Part shown: positions 1 through 12,282 of the stretch, in pieces
How positions within the stretch are numbered: the stretch's first letter is position 1
Layout: every line of letters starts with the position of its first letter
Source: Pelargonium tetragonum
Taxonomy: Eukaryota; Streptophyta; Magnoliopsida; Geraniales; Geraniaceae
NCBI GenBank assembly: GCA_036897445.1
Contig: JAYMTL010000056.1
Span: 45,443-109,442, forward strand
Reading direction: 5' to 3'
DNA: 64,000 nucleotides
Notes under the pieces: generated by a model
What the model was told of the DNA's origin: nothing
The model's database searches: none
Seen by the model: only the letters and a program-made list of their open reading frames with translations
Made by a program: the position numbers and the translations under genes

Positions 1-1740
1 CGGGTCGGGATCCGTTATAAAGGGCTTTTGACTGGCAGAATTAAGGGCCCTCTTACTACAAAACTTCTTGTTGGAAAAGGTACTAGAGTAAATATTTTCA
101 AACTTGGGACGCTTTAAATCCAGGACAATCCTTTCATAAGGAAACTTGTTAGTTAAATAAAGCTATAGAACCCCTTTGAACCTAATACTATATAAATAGA
201 ATACCGAATCCCTATTTGAAAGAAAAACATAGTATCTCCTTAAATCCCGCCTGTATCCGTAATATACACGAATCCCCTTCTGCTGCCTTTACCTTAGGAT
301 ATCCCTAGGAAATCCGTAACACTTTGATTTTTTAAGGAAAACTCAGGGAATTTCTAACTTTTCTAATTAAAAAAAGAGATCCTTACTTTATTAGATTAGA
401 CTCCCGATTTGCTTTACTTAATTTAATTGACCAAAGCTAGATTAAGGGAAACCGTTCTAAGAACCGAAGCCTTTTCTTTCCTTTAAGCTTATAGATAGAA
501 TGGAAGTTCAATCTTATACTGACACAGCTCCCTACAAAGCCCTCGTTCTAGTGTATTGGAAAAAGGAAAGATAATTAGATGAGATAGACAACTTCCCCTA
601 GAAAATAGAAACTCTTACCTGTACTACAGAGACTTGAAAGCTCGAGAAGTTATTCAGAAATCTGATTCTAAATTAGAGGGACCCCTTTCAGTATAGTAGT
701 AAATGAAAGATATTATCACCCTTTAACCTGAATACAAGAGCAGGCTCTAACGCCAAGCTTATCAACTACACTTTTCATTCCCTGTTTTTATTTAATTTAA
801 TAACCTGGTTTAGGACTCCCCCTTCCTAGAAAATACTTACAAAAACCTGTTGGTGTTTACTTAGTTATAAAAAAGAATCCAGCAGATCTTTGAGAAGCTA
901 AAAAGACTCCTACGGATTTTGCCCCTTTACTAGCTTTAGGCCTTTCCCAAAAGTCTTTTTTTATCCAGAATTAGAAACCCAATAAAGAAAAGCACTAACC
1001 AAGAAGCTTCCTTTAAATTTATACGTGAATAAGTTGACAAACTCTTTCAAAATTTAAGAGACTCGATTCAAGTTTGTGCAAATCCAAGATGTAACATTAG
1101 AAAAAACCCTTTTTACGATTAGATGCTTGCGTTGTTTACGGAGAAATAAGAAGGATTCCCCCTAGCATTGTGATTTAACTTAACTCAAGGGTCTTTTGCT
1201 AGGTAATTTATAGGGTTTATATTAAAAAGTAAGTTTAAGGTTAAGAGTTTTGACTTCTTTTTTAAATATTTAGTGATGAAGCGAAAACTCTTTTTCGTAT
1301 TATGTAGCGCTAGTACTTGCTCTAGCCTAATAGCAGTCCTATCTCCTGAAAACTTTATACCAATTTCTTTAAATTGTTAAGGCACTTTATGGATTTAAGA
1401 GTCCTTTAGCATCCCCCGAGACTACAATAACTTAACTAGGGATTCCTTATACCTTATTTTTAATTCAGGAGAACGCATATCCTATGCCTTGTAAAAGTCT
1501 TTAAGGAGAATTCAGAAACTTTTTTCATGGAAAACAAAAAAGGCGACCTCTTAAATTCTATATTTCAGTATTTCCCTTTTTTTATTAGCGTCGTCTTCTA
1601 ATTAGAAAACAACTCGTCCCTTCCTAAGATACTCAGAGATTAACTCACTAACAGGAAAGCCCGTAATCCGTAGGTTCTAATCCCATACAAGGAAATACAC
1701 TCTAAGACAACTAAATCCCATAGAAAAGTCAAAAACAAGG
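1..1740. other. Non-coding background, left edge
   Basis: No open frame of useful length on either strand; stops are dense in all frames. The DNA is AT-rich with many short runs of G or C next to runs of A or T, including a GGGCCC at 45-50 and a GGATCC at 8-13. The only structured element I see is a possible tRNA-like piece near 1621-1694, listed separately. Nothing else in this stretch can be assigned a function. Confidence 0.7.
1621..1694 (+). pseudogene. Weak tRNA-like sequence, identity unknown
   Basis: The span is 74 nt, a normal tRNA length. TCCT (1622-1625) can pair with AGGA (1690-1693) as a partial acceptor stem. A T-arm-like string follows the pattern GTAGG, loop TTCTAAT, CCCAT (1670-1686), with one A-C mismatch and a G-T pair in the stem. 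No D-arm or clean anticodon stem is visible, so the anticodon cannot be assigned. It could be a decayed tRNA gene or a chance match; the T-loop is the main reason to list it. Confidence 0.22.
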
Positions 1741-1751
1741 CAAGTCCTCTC

Positions 1752-1779
1752 CTTATAAGTACTTATAAGTAATAAGTAC
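1752..1779. repeat. Self-complementary 10-bp tandem duplication
   Basis: The unit CTTATAAGTA occurs at 1752-1761 and again at 1762-1771, followed by a partial third copy (ATAAGTA). CTTATAAG is itself a palindrome, so the block is both a direct and an inverted repeat. It lies just before the first DR-A copy and may mark a slippage site or the element edge. Confidence 0.7.
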
Positions 1780-1799
1780 TAACTTTACTAAAAAAATAA

Positions 1800-2700
1800 G
1801 AGTCTTTCTAGTCAGTACTTTATCACATTATAATAACCACCTGCTTCTTCTTATTCTTTATATTAATTACTTGACTTATACTTGTTAGTTTGTTAGGAGC
1901 TGTAGCAATGTAGAAGGTAGAAGGAACAGGAGAAGCTATACCTAACTGCGGGGCTTAATAGTTAGAGCTATACTTATTACTTATTGTAGCTAGTTTATTA
2001 TGGGTTACTGTACTAATGTTCTTATTGTATATATATGGGTTATAGTCTTTTTATAGTTTAAATAGATTTTAATTGTTTAAGATTGTTATAGATAGGTTAA
2101 GTAAGATTGTACTTGTTTCTTTAAGCAAGCTTACCTCTTGTCTTTGTGTTTATCGTTTAAGAGGGTACGGGCTTAATAAGAATAGGAAGGAGTCTATGTT
2201 ACCGACTGACACGTAAAGGAGGTTTATGTTACAGGTAGTTACTTGAACATATATACTTACTTTTTAATACGCATATGGCCTAGACTTTGCTTTGCTTGTT
2301 GCCTATTTCCTTGACTTACCTGGCTTAGACTTCTTTGTTGACTTTGATTTATGTTACCTAACTGACTTAATCGATTTACTTGATTTAGCAGAAGCAGGAG
2401 TAGAAACTGGAGCTTTACCATATATTCCTTATATTATAGGAGTTAAAGGGCTATAGAGATTAGATTGTACTGTACTTAGTTTGTTGTTATGGTGGGTTCT
2501 TGTAGCTATTGTACTTATTGTAGTTACTGTCTTATTGTATTAGTGGTATTACTGTAGCTAGTTGTCTTTCTTATTGTAGCTATATAGGTTTATAGTTGTT
2601 AGATTGTCTTATCTTAGTATTGTACAGGATTGTATTAGGTAATGGTGATCTTATGGGGGTCTTAGGAAAGAGTTACTCTCAACCTAAACATATAATATTG
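1800..2700 (-). repeat. Dispersed repeat DR-A, copy A (longest)
   Basis: This is the longest and best anchored copy of a dispersed family. Read on the minus strand it carries, in order: a 27-bp dyad block (2662-2688) identical to the reverse complement of 29086-29112; a 17-bp block (2303-2319) shared with 29350-29366; AAAGGAGGTTTATGTTAC (2215-2232), identical at 39122-39139; and TTTATCGTTTAAGAGG (2149-2164), identical in reverse complement at 17697-17712. The same order recurs in other copies, so this is homology and not chance. The part below 2149 repeats phrases of the family (GGAGCTATACC-like, ATTGTAGCTA-like) and may be a second, overlapping copy. No open frame survives. The family is probably a decayed mobile element, but I recognise no transposase, reverse transcriptase or terminal signature. 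Confidence 0.75.
2662..2688. repeat. 27-bp dyad block conserved between DR-A copies A and E
   Basis: The block is built as TTAGG, AA, AGAGT, T, ACTCT, CAA, CCTAA, A: an outer pair of complementary 5-mers enclosing an inner pair of complementary 5-mers. The reverse complement at 29086-29112 is identical over all 27 bases, although the flanks differ heavily. It could be a protein-binding dyad or an element end, or simply recent exchange between copies. Confidence 0.7.
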
Positions 2701-5700
2701 TAGTTCTGATTGTTTGTACTAGAAAGATTTAGTAAGATAGTACTAATTGTTCTAAGCTTATTCTTCAACGTCGTCTGTGTTTATCAGTCTTCCCGACCAG
2801 GTTAAGAGAGCTAAAACCTTCCCTAAAATAAGCACCTAAAGTAATATATAGTGGAACGGGCGGTAAAACCTTACTGGGAGACCTAGACTAAGGATAATTG
2901 GCGTTTTATTTTAGATAAAAACTTCGGCATTGTTTGCTTAACTTAACTACGTTACCTTTATATGAGCTTTTACTGGAAATTCTTTCATTAAAGTAGTAGC
3001 TCCTTAGGTTTTCTTGTTTCTTTTCCAAGAAGTTTTACACGGAATTGTTAAAGTTAAAAAAAAGAAAAGGAAACTCAGTTAATAAAGATTGCTAAGAAAA
3101 AGCGGGCACAGGTCTTAGAATGCAGAAAAGGGCAGGGATTACAAAGTTCTCTTGCTCTCCTAACTTTTCCTTTCTCTTACTTTTTAAGTTCAGTAGAGTT
3201 TCCTATTTTGAAGCTAGGGCTGGGTTGAGAAATTATTGCTGCACCTGTTGTTACGCCAAAGTACTATTTATTTTTCAACAGAAATCCTTTACCTATAGCC
3301 TATCTCTTTCTAAAACATTTCTCTAAAGAAAGTGTCCCGAAGCCCTGTAAAAATGTAGTCTAAGAAGAGAGCTCGCTGCCCCTTTTTGTTAGTGAGAAAC
3401 TTCTTCCCGGATGTGTTAGACCGGCCTTCTTTTTGGTCCGAGAAGTAAGTTAGATGCTTTTTTATTAGGGGATTTTCCTTTTTTGAAAGCAAGAATTTCA
3501 TTACACAAGGGCACTATAGGAACTTATCACCCCGAATATAGAGAAAAAGCTTTAAAATCGATACACTTTTTCAGAATCTGTCTCAACCTTGATAAGATAG
3601 TGTTCCCGCGACTCTAAAAGGTAAAACTTCGGGTTGGGTATGCCTAAATAATAAAGGGGGGTGCCAGATTACTAACAACATTAAGGTGCAGGGTACAAAG
3701 GATAAAAGTCTAGGGCCAAAGCAATAGCCTTAATTAGGTTTCGCAGTTGAGTATAGGGATTTTTTCTAAACGGAGTACCCTTAGGGTTAAGAGTTGGGAA
3801 ATTTAGAGAGCTCGTTTGGTTCAAAAGTAAGCTTCTACATTCCAATTAATAAGGCCTTGGATACTGGGTCTGTAAAAGCGTTCGTTGTCAAAAGGCTCCT
3901 TTTTTTATATAATATATAATCTGATATTTCCTTCTAAAAATTTTATCCGTATAAGTGGAATACCTTTTTAGGTATAGTAGGGTGCTTTGACTGATGTACT
4001 ACCAGATAAAAAAGTAAACCCTAAGAAAACCACTCTCTTCTTGTTTTTGTAGTGGCCCTTTTAAGGGTCCTGTAGCTGAAACCAGAAATTAGTACATTAA
4101 ACCTATTCCTGTCTAATTCCGGAAAAGAAAAACTAAATTATTTATAAAGCTTTGCCTGTAGCCTACTAAACTCTAGTATACGAAAGTCAAAAGGCAAGCA
4201 AGAGTTACCAAGTAAAATCAGTAAAAAATATCCTAGGGTATCTGTAAGCTTAGACTTGTTCTTCTTGAATATTTGAATAAAAAGAGTTTCTCCCAAGAAT
4301 TCCGTTTTGATACCGCACGTTATTAGAGGCTTTTCAGAATCTCTTTTGAATACCTTGGAATACTACAAAAGAATTCTTTATATGTTTTATTTAAGAGGAC
4401 TCTCTATACTTTTTTACAGAAGCTATATCAACTGAGCAAAGGCTTTTTGGGGACTTTAGTATTACAGAGAAGTGCGCCTACTTTATTATACTATAAAATT
4501 ACAAAAACCTCAGGATATTAAAGCTTGTGAAATTACGGAGGCTAGAACACCTGCTAAAAGAAGGATGCTTACCGAACCTATACACAATGAGTATAAGCAA
4601 ATGCCTTTTATTTTATATGATAAGGATTTTAACCTCTATTCAGGATTGCTAGAAATATAAACCTATCTAGAGTAACACCGGACCCTTCTATAAAGGATGA
4701 AACTTAAAAAACCCTGCGGATAGGTCTCTAAACTTCCTTTGTGACTAGAGAGACGGAATACCTCGTGTTAAAAAAATAATATATAAATAAAGCAGGAAAA
4801 ATCAAAAATAAAGGCCTATATTAGCCTCGTATGAGCGCTGGAAAAGGTCATAGAAATTCTTAATTATTTTCGACCTGAAATACACCCAAACGGGTCCTTC
4901 TTAATTCGACAAACGTAAAAAAGGAAAAAACTACTAAACGAGGAGTCTTTTCAAGAATTCAAGAAGATAATAGCAGCGCTTTTTATTCTCAGCCATTTGC
5001 TTCTATAACTTAAAAAGGACTTAACCTAAGATAAAATATTCAAAGCTTAAACTACGGGGAACTGAAATCACAACAAGATAATATATAATGGCTCTTGATA
5101 ATGGGGCTTTGTAGGCGTAGAGTTGAGTAAACTGTTATGAAGGTTTTCCGCGATATTTAGGGGTTTCCTAGGAATGAAATTGGACCAACAAGAGTTAGAA
5201 GAAAGTACAAAAGGCTTGGCTGGAGAGGAGAGAGGGCCCCTGGTTTGCTCTGAAGCTATAAGAAGAGTGCATTACCACTGTTTTAAAGTTTAAAGATTGT
5301 GTTAAACCCCTTTTTAAATAAAAGTCAAGGGGTGTTCCTAAATTAAAAGTTGTCATTCCCTAACAATTATCCCGCGCGAATGTAGTAGCTATAAATTTCA
5401 GATAGGTTAAATTCTTTTCTATAATCTATAAAACAGGGAATTGAGGCTAGGTAGGCTAGGAATCTGCCACCCTATTTTCCTAAGAAGGTAGTAAATAACC
5501 GAGGAAGACTCATCCATTTCCTAAAGCGCCGTGGATTTCTACAAGTTAGACGCCCTTGGCGACACCTTCTTTAAGATATAAGCACTCCAAAAACGAGTTT
5601 TAAGCAATCTTAAGGAGAATAGCTTCGGCATTGTTCTAATGAATACACCTTCCTTTTTCTCAGCCCCTTAGACTTTAAATGTAAATAAAATATCTTGTTC

Positions 5701-5789
5701 CTGAAGTTAGTAATACGGGCATTAAGTAGAATCGGTATAAAAACAGATAAGAAGAATGCAGTAATAACTCCTCGCTGAGACCCCAAAAG
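2701..5789. other. Non-coding background
   Basis: I see no gene here. The open frames on the plus strand at 3120-3326 and 4472-4660, and on the minus strand at 3310-3501, are 62 to 68 codons, resemble nothing I know and are within chance expectation. The stretch has many short G/C-run palindromes, for example GGGCCC at 5234-5239. Confidence 0.65.
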
Positions 5790-5960
5790 CTCCGTAAAAT
5801 CCGTAAAAAGGGGCTCGTAAGAAAGAGGCAGGTATAGCTAGGACTAGTAAAGACAAATAAAGAGAAAATTAGGATAGGTATGAATAAGAGAGTAAGAAAA
5901 CAAAAATAAAGAAGTCAGTCAAGTTAAAAAGAAGTTTCGCGATAAAGAGTACTGAGTCTA
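5790..5960 (+). repeat. Dispersed repeat DR-A, copy K (fragment)
   Basis: The phrase GGCAGGTATAGCTAGGAC (from 5827) and the following AGTAAAGACAAATAAAGAGA align with the segment starting near 17477 in copy C, and a diverged form of the AAGAAGTAAGTCAAGGAA block follows near 5910. The order matches copy C, so this is a plus-oriented fragment. Homology may continue to about 6190, where A-rich phrases of the same style persist, but I could not anchor it. No coding potential remains. Confidence 0.55.
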
Positions 5961-7320
5961 AATCCTAGTGAATAACCCCTACCTATCATAGATAGAAGGT
6001 TCCTTTATACGAATCTTTGTTTGATATATAAAAGCGTCCCTGTACCTAGGGGCTTTCTCTAATAAGGAGTAAGGAGCTGACCTCTTTAAGAAAAAAACTT
6101 TATAGACAGGAAGCAAAAGAAGAAAGAAACTAGACTATAAAGATATTAGGAACTTATACTAAGAACTATGCTAACCTAAAAATACTAATACAATAAGATG
6201 GGAAAGACAGAAAACTTTAGAAATTTATAGGGAAAAGACTTTCTCGGAATGCTAAGGCGGATACCCGAAACCCTGTAAAAAATCTTTTTTAGTAAACTTT
6301 CAAGGAATGATTTTTTGTACTTTTTCTTAATTATAGGAAGCTTTTCATACATAAAAAAGAGTGAGGAGGGTATAAAGTTATATCTGGATTCTAGACTAGA
6401 AGTAGCCTCCTATACAAGGAATCCTTATTAGTTAAAGATCTATCAGGCTTTCGAAAAATTTGAGTACTTGCAGTTCCATAAAGGGGTTCTTTTTCTCAAG
6501 GACATAGATTAAGAGTAACTCTTAAAAACTAGGGCTGTTATTTTATATAATGAGTGTAAGGATTAAATCTCAAAAACCCTACGCGTAATAAGCTGCACTA
6601 AGATTTTTTACTATCTATAGCTAGAACTTTGCAGGACTGGCTTAAAGCTACCTTATCTTTTCAGCAATATTACTTTTATTTACCCTATATTAAAAAAGGC
6701 TATAAGACCCTTTTTACAGGGTTTTTAGTAAGAGGCCCCACTTGCTCAACCAACGAATAATACAAAGATTTTCCACTTCTTTTCTTACCTATTCCCGAGA
6801 TTTTAAATGTTTTAAGACCCGAAAAAGCCTGCTTTTTCCTACAGCTTGATAAATAACGATCCTATAGTAGTTCATAAAGCAACTCTCTAGAATTCCTCTC
6901 CCCCAGCAGACCCCTTATTTTTATGGAAGCCTTTTTAGATAGATCCAAATATTGCTGCTACTCGCATAGACTTAAACTTATTTTCTTTCAGAGGCCCCGA
7001 ATAAAATTTCCCATTTCTAACTAAAGTAGGACAGAATGCCCCTTTCCTCACCTTAATTACAAAAGAGTTTTTGCTGTATTATACTCTCAGGGGTCTTTTA
7101 AGACTCCCCTTTTATGGTTCAAATATTTAATTCTACTTAGCTTTTTGTAATTAACTCCCGTCTAACAAGGAGGGCGGGCCCTATCTTTTTCTTTTAACAG
7201 TTTTTGATTCCTGTAATTACTCGGTAGCGTGTAATATAATAATCAATCCCATCAAACATTACAAGGATTTACATTCTACCAAATAGAAAAGAAAGTAACC
7301 TTTATCAATAAGAGAATAAT
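5961..7320. other. Non-coding background
   Basis: No gene visible. One hairpin-like string near 7091-7112 has AGGGG pairing with CCCCT around a TCTTTTAAGA centre. A GGGCCC lies at 7176-7181. Confidence 0.6.
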
Positions 7321-7990
7321 CCCGAGGACTATAAATATTACCCTCTTAGCTTATGATATGATGAAACAGACCTTGTTATGATATGAACTGAATCCCAAAG
7401 TAAGTACCGATACCCTAAAAGGCGAACTGATTCCAACGGATTCCCTAAATCTGAAACAGAATTCCAAAAGACTCCACATTTCCATTAAAATTTGTTTCAC
7501 TCTCTTATATTAAGCTTTTGAAAATTTCCTGTTTAAGTAACTTGAATTTTGAGTTTGAATGCTTTGAACTCCCTTTAACCTACAGCTCTGAAAAGAGCAT
7601 GAAAAGGGCAATAGCTATCTTCTGCAGCAACAAAGGAAAGAGTTCTGAAGAATCCCAAGCTAATACAGAGGCAAATACAAGGGGGGAAATTACTAAAGCT
7701 CAATTGGTTATAGCCAGCAATTGAAGGACTTATAGAATTTCTTGTTAGTTTGACAGTGACGGTAAAGGAAAATAACAGAATCCCCTTTTTTAGATAAGGC
7801 AACTTGAAGTTAGTATCTTGATGAAGATTACTTTCAACGTGAGCGCTTTCCAGTCTCTGTCCGGTATGTATCTCTAGCCGTTTTACCAAATGGAAGTGTT
7901 TAATTAATAGGCTGGGTTGGCTCTTCTAGTCTGCAAATCTTTTCATTTTGAATAGGGAATGGAATCTAGATCCCGGGTCTTCTTTAATTC
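7320..7990. other. Less AT-biased island 1 with overlapping short frames
   Basis: The base composition and texture differ from the flanks: fewer TA steps and more CA/TG. This leaves unusually open frames on both strands, 68 codons on plus (7518-7724) and 104 codons on minus (7575-7889, the longest frame in the window). The two overlap and neither protein has a recognisable motif, so I do not call a gene. An 11-bp direct repeat TTATGATATGA occurs at 7351-7361 and 7376-7386. The island may be younger or less mutated DNA than its surroundings. Confidence 0.45.
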
Positions 7991-9858
7991 AGTATTCCGC
8001 TCTTTCTTTTGAACAAGAATAGCTTCATTTTATTTGGAAGGTGTAAACTTGTACTTAATAACGGATACTCGTGTAAAGAGTCGAGACTCGGCATTTCTCG
8101 GGGGTTTACGCTTTCTTAGTCTGTATAAAACTAACCCGTATTTGGATCTCCACTATATTCTAAATATCCAGGCATACCAAGAATCACATATAAGTCCGTA
8201 AGAATACGAGGTGCCCTCATTTTTGATTGAATACCCCTACGAGAAGAATACTTTTAACAAGTCCTATAAACTAAAAGCAACAAGCTGAGTATACTAAAAT
8301 GCCTAGACTGAAATCGCTTTGACCCCTTTTACTAACAACCTAATTCCAGAATTATCTCCTATGTTCTCTCTAATCAAAACCTAGAAACCAAACATGAAAA
8401 GCATAAGCCAGGATGTATCCGTTTATTTCAAACTGATTGAGGAGGTTCAAATTAGGAGTCCCTGGCAAGAGCTCCTGAATAAGTAAAATAATCCGAGTTA
8501 GGCTAGCACTTTTAGAACATGAGAAAAAGCTATACCTATAAATCAACAGGTCTTTTTAATAGGCAAAGATGGTAGGTGATACACGAGTGCAGTATTCATT
8601 TTTTTTTTACATTTGACTTTCCTTAGCGGTTCAGTAACTATTTCCCAAAGAGGGATCCTCTGAATTAAGGCGGGAGTAGCTCAATCGCTGTTTATTGAAG
8701 CTATATTTTTTTAGAGGCAAGAGTGGGGTAATGTTTTATTAATGTAAAATTTTTCTAAGGGGGGGTCGCGGTCGCGTACACCAAGGGGAACTTTTATTGA
8801 CCCAATACCTAATCAATAGTCAATTTTCATTTTTTAGAGGCTATAGAAACCCTTATAAGGAAATTCGCACTAATGAGGCGTAGAAAAGGACTTATTTACT
8901 TTAGCAGGACACCCTTTGTTCCTGAGGTTCTAGGGATGTTTTGATTACTTAAGTTGGGCTAGCAAGGGAACTCTAAGAGCTTTTAGAGAGATTGCCTGGG
9001 ACCCATACTAATAAATAGGAAGAATCTTAAAGGTATATCACAAGGAAAGATTATAAAAAATACACTTTCGTAGTAGCTAATAAAAACAGGTAGGATGCCT
9101 TTTGCCTTTTATAATAAATATAAATTTACGCACCTGTAAGGAATGCCTATCACTACGGACCAAGAGTTTAGTTCAAGAAAGCGCTTTTTGCTTATTTGCA
9201 AAGTTCTACTTACGGAAGGGGCAGCTTGCTTAAATAAGGACATTACTAAGGTATGTATGTGATAAAAAAAGGTAGGAGCTTGGGCGGCCAGGGTCTTTAT
9301 TATAAGCGATTAAAGAGGATACCGAGTGAATGAAGAGTTACAAATTATCCGCCCAATTTCGTAGAAGTGACTGAGACAAAAAGAAGCAAAGCGAGAAAAG
9401 GGGGTCCTCATGTAGCAGTTATAGTAGTAAATCAACAGAAAGGTCAATAGACAGGATCCAAGGCTTTGAACTGAGATTTATAAAAGCAGGAACTCTATTA
9501 TTAGCCAAACCAAAGACCAAAGAAAATAAGGAAAAAATACCTAATTCTGTGGTGCTAATTTTTCAATGTAATAAACTAATTAGGTATTATTTTGCTAAAT
9601 AGCTTATAGAAAAATGCAATTTCAAAATCCGTATATAGAACTGCTAGCCAGGAAACTCCCGCGGAATGTGTACTTGAGCTCAGTTGAGAATTGGACGTGT
9701 TTTAAGAGAGAATTTTACTGTATTAGGAGTGCTCACTATAGGAGATTCTAAGTAAATCGAAATACGCCTGTTAAAAGTAACTTATTATATACATTGGAAT
9801 TTATAGTATAAAAAATCCCGTTCTTACAAAGATAACAAGTTGGGTTTTCTTCATTCAA
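7991..9858. other. Non-coding background
   Basis: No gene visible. The stretch 8270-8600 has a texture like the islands. A 5' tRNA-like string lies at 8670-8687 and is listed separately. The rest is AT-rich with G/C runs and no open frame of interest. Confidence 0.6.
8670..8687 (+). pseudogene. 5' half of a tRNA-like sequence (tRNA-Gly type start)
   Basis: GCGGGAGTAGCTCAATCG matches the acceptor, positions 8-9 and start of the D-arm of many bacterial-type tRNAs, most closely tRNA-Gly, where GCGGGAGTAGCTCA is common. Downstream there is no anticodon arm or T-arm that fits, so only the 5' part is present. It may be a truncated relic or a chance hit. Confidence 0.3.
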
Positions 9859-10140
9859 TTGCTTACTTTATTTTCCAATCTGGAGCTAAAGAAAGAGGAA
9901 TATACCTTACTTAATAATACAACTAATAGAACTAAGAAGATAAGACTATACAACTATAATACAAACGGGGATACAGAGAAGACCCATAAGACAGGTACAG
10001 GCTGCACCAAGAAGAGTACTAGTTACAATAAGAGTCAGACTACCCTAGCTAAGAGGAATCCAAGTACCTATAAGAAGAAGAAGAGTATAGCTCATAAAAC
10101 GCCTAAGAAGACTTTGGTGGTTATAAGGTTTTCAGTATAA
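9859..10140 (+). pseudogene. DR-A relic containing a 93-codon lysine/threonine-rich frame
   Basis: The frame is open for 93 codons but begins with TTG and contains no ATG at all, which argues against a gene. The translation is rich in Lys, Thr, Asn and Ser with no domain I recognise. Its 3' part (AAGAAG, then AGTATAGCTCATAAAACGCC near 10083) resembles the reverse complement of 55440-55470 and the TAGCTCATAAACAAG phrase of copy E near 29305. In copy J the corresponding frame reads KKVIAHKT, close to KKKKSIAHKT here. It is best read as a fragment of the same dispersed family, possibly preserving part of a once-coding segment. A functional peptide is unlikely. Confidence 0.45.
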
Positions 10141-12149
10141 GGAAATTTGCAAGCAGTTCTATTACTTAGAAGCGGGTTTCCCTTTAATACGGATTAGAGA
10201 TTTTAGGGAGTCTCAAAGCATTTCTGTTGGAAGCCTTACGTTAGCTTTGCATATAAAATGAGATCTATTTTCATCGTTACAAGTTTTAAGCACCAGTACT
10301 TCTACAGGAGTTTTAGACTCAAGATTTCCCGGACTAATCCATTTAGAAAAACTCTTAAAGGAAAGCTTTCAAATAGAGCTCATTTGGGTTTTATTCTTGA
10401 AAAAAGGGTCATTCCTCAAATCTGAGTTTCTAAAAGGCTGCTATTGGTATTGTTTAACCTAAGCACGCCCCTATAATTTAAAAGAAGTCTGCATCTCTTT
10501 GTGTATAAGATTACGTCCCTAATTCCCAATTAGAAAAAAAGTAGTTGAAATTGAAAAAACCCTTTTCCATCTGCTAACAAGAAATTCCCTTGTATTAAAT
10601 TTGAGGCTAAATCTTTGGTAAGAAAAAGATCCTTAGTCCTGTATATAGCCCACTCTGTAAAAGAAAGGAAGCATATCTTAAAAGCGAAAACCCACCCCTT
10701 ATAGGATAGGGCCTTTTTAGAGCACTTTTCGAAACCACGGGAAGTTGCCCTTTTAAAACCCCAGAAAAGACCCTAAAACTTTTGCAGCTTGGCTTCTTTT
10801 TCTTTATATAGGGTATGCTTGTTGAATACATAGGTTATTAGGTTTTGACTAAGGGAAGGCAGGTTCCTATAAATTTTCCGAGTTAGTAAAATGGCTTAGA
10901 AAAGGTGTCCATCTAAACCTGTGGGTTATACATAAAGGATCTATAAATACATCTTACTAAAAAACAAGAGTTGAAACAACTAGAGTGCTAAACAGGGCGT
11001 GAATCGGCATAATTTTGGTTAATAGCTTTGCTTCGTACTTTGGGTATTATTACCTAAGATAAGAATCTCCGGGGATTTAGAGAGGGGTGTACCACTCATA
11101 AATTACAGACTTATAGAAAGAAATTGGTACTAATATTACAGCAAACAGGCTTAAGTCAGATTATAGAATTAGTCTAAACTGAGATATAGCAAAGCGGTTC
11201 AGATCTTTTTACAGGTGTATTATCTAAAAAGCATAACAAAGAGGTCTAATATTAGAACCAATCAAAAGAGCTCGTTCTAAGAGCCCTTCCTTACTTCTGA
11301 AGTAGCATATAAACTTTATAAAATCAAAATGCTTTTTTTTTAATATTAGGATATTGTTTGGTATACCCCCTTATCTTCGATACCTTTTCCTAAACAGTTA
11401 GCTTTATTCCTCTATAAATGAAGTAAGATGGGTCTCTAAGAATTCTATAAATATATGAATATAGGGAGTCCTTTTAGATTAGCCCTCTTTTATCCTCTAT
11501 CTAAAAGGCTCACATGTCAGAACTAGAAAAAAGGACTCTAATGATCTGTCAGAGGAAGCTCCTATTTTGTTTGTGAGTTCGGAATTCAAAGTTCCGCTAA
11601 TAAAATCCTTTCAAGCCCCGTGTAGAAGTGGCCTTGTTAAGTAAAACTTTAAAGTCCTCTTCGCTTTAACTATTGAAAAGTTTAATCCTTCTAGTATGCG
11701 CAAAAATCCAGGGTCAATTTAGTTCCAATATTGAGAGTACAAAGGAAGACTCTTTAGTTATTAAATGAAAAGTTTTGCCCTTGATTCAGCAGGGCTTGTT
11801 GGGGAACTCCTTTTGTTTGACGAGAAAAAAGCTCTCTATTTTAACTACATATCGGAATTTTCTAAATCCTAGAATAGATGTTCTTGACACTTACGAAACG
11901 GGAATGCTCCTATATTGACCGGGGAGCCCCAATAAAATAAGATCCTACCTAAGAAACTTTTGTGCATTTTCCTTATTAAATCCTTAGAATTAGTAATTAG
12001 TTTGCTTCTTGAGTATTTACTTACTAAAATATTATAGGCAATAGGATTTTTCCCTATCCGGATAAGAGGAGTATCCACAATGTATTTATAGAATAAGAAA
12101 AGCTTTGCCTTGCTCAGGAATTCTTACTAATATCTAACAACCCTAATAA
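10141..12149. other. Non-coding background
   Basis: No gene visible. Minus frames at 10607-10831 and 11869-12078 are 74 and 69 codons with no recognisable motif. They are treated as chance frames. Confidence 0.6.
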
Positions 12150-12265
12150 GAGGGCTGCTCCACGTTCGTGCTCTCCCTTGTGTCGGCCTTACACCCAGCC
12201 TAGATAAAGCTAGATAGTTGGGGCATTCTTCTTCCGAGCGGTTAAGAAGGAAAGAAAATAGGAAC

Positions 12266-12282
12266 TTCGGTAAGGAACCGAA
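12266..12282. other. Perfect 6-bp hairpin
   Basis: TTCGGT (12266-12271) pairs with ACCGAA (12277-12282) around a 5-nt AAGGA loop. It has no T-tract after it, so it is not a typical intrinsic terminator. It sits just downstream of a D-arm-like string. Confidence 0.5.

Noticed and set aside
7575-7889. Longest open frame (104 codons, minus) as a gene
   Set aside because: It overlaps a 68-codon plus frame, shows no recognisable motif or ribosome-binding context, and a frame of this length is expected by chance in 64 kb. The openness follows from the island's composition.
7921-7960. trnC-GCA from TCTGCAAATC
   Set aside because: Only the anticodon-loop string matches; the D-arm is absent and no T-loop follows.
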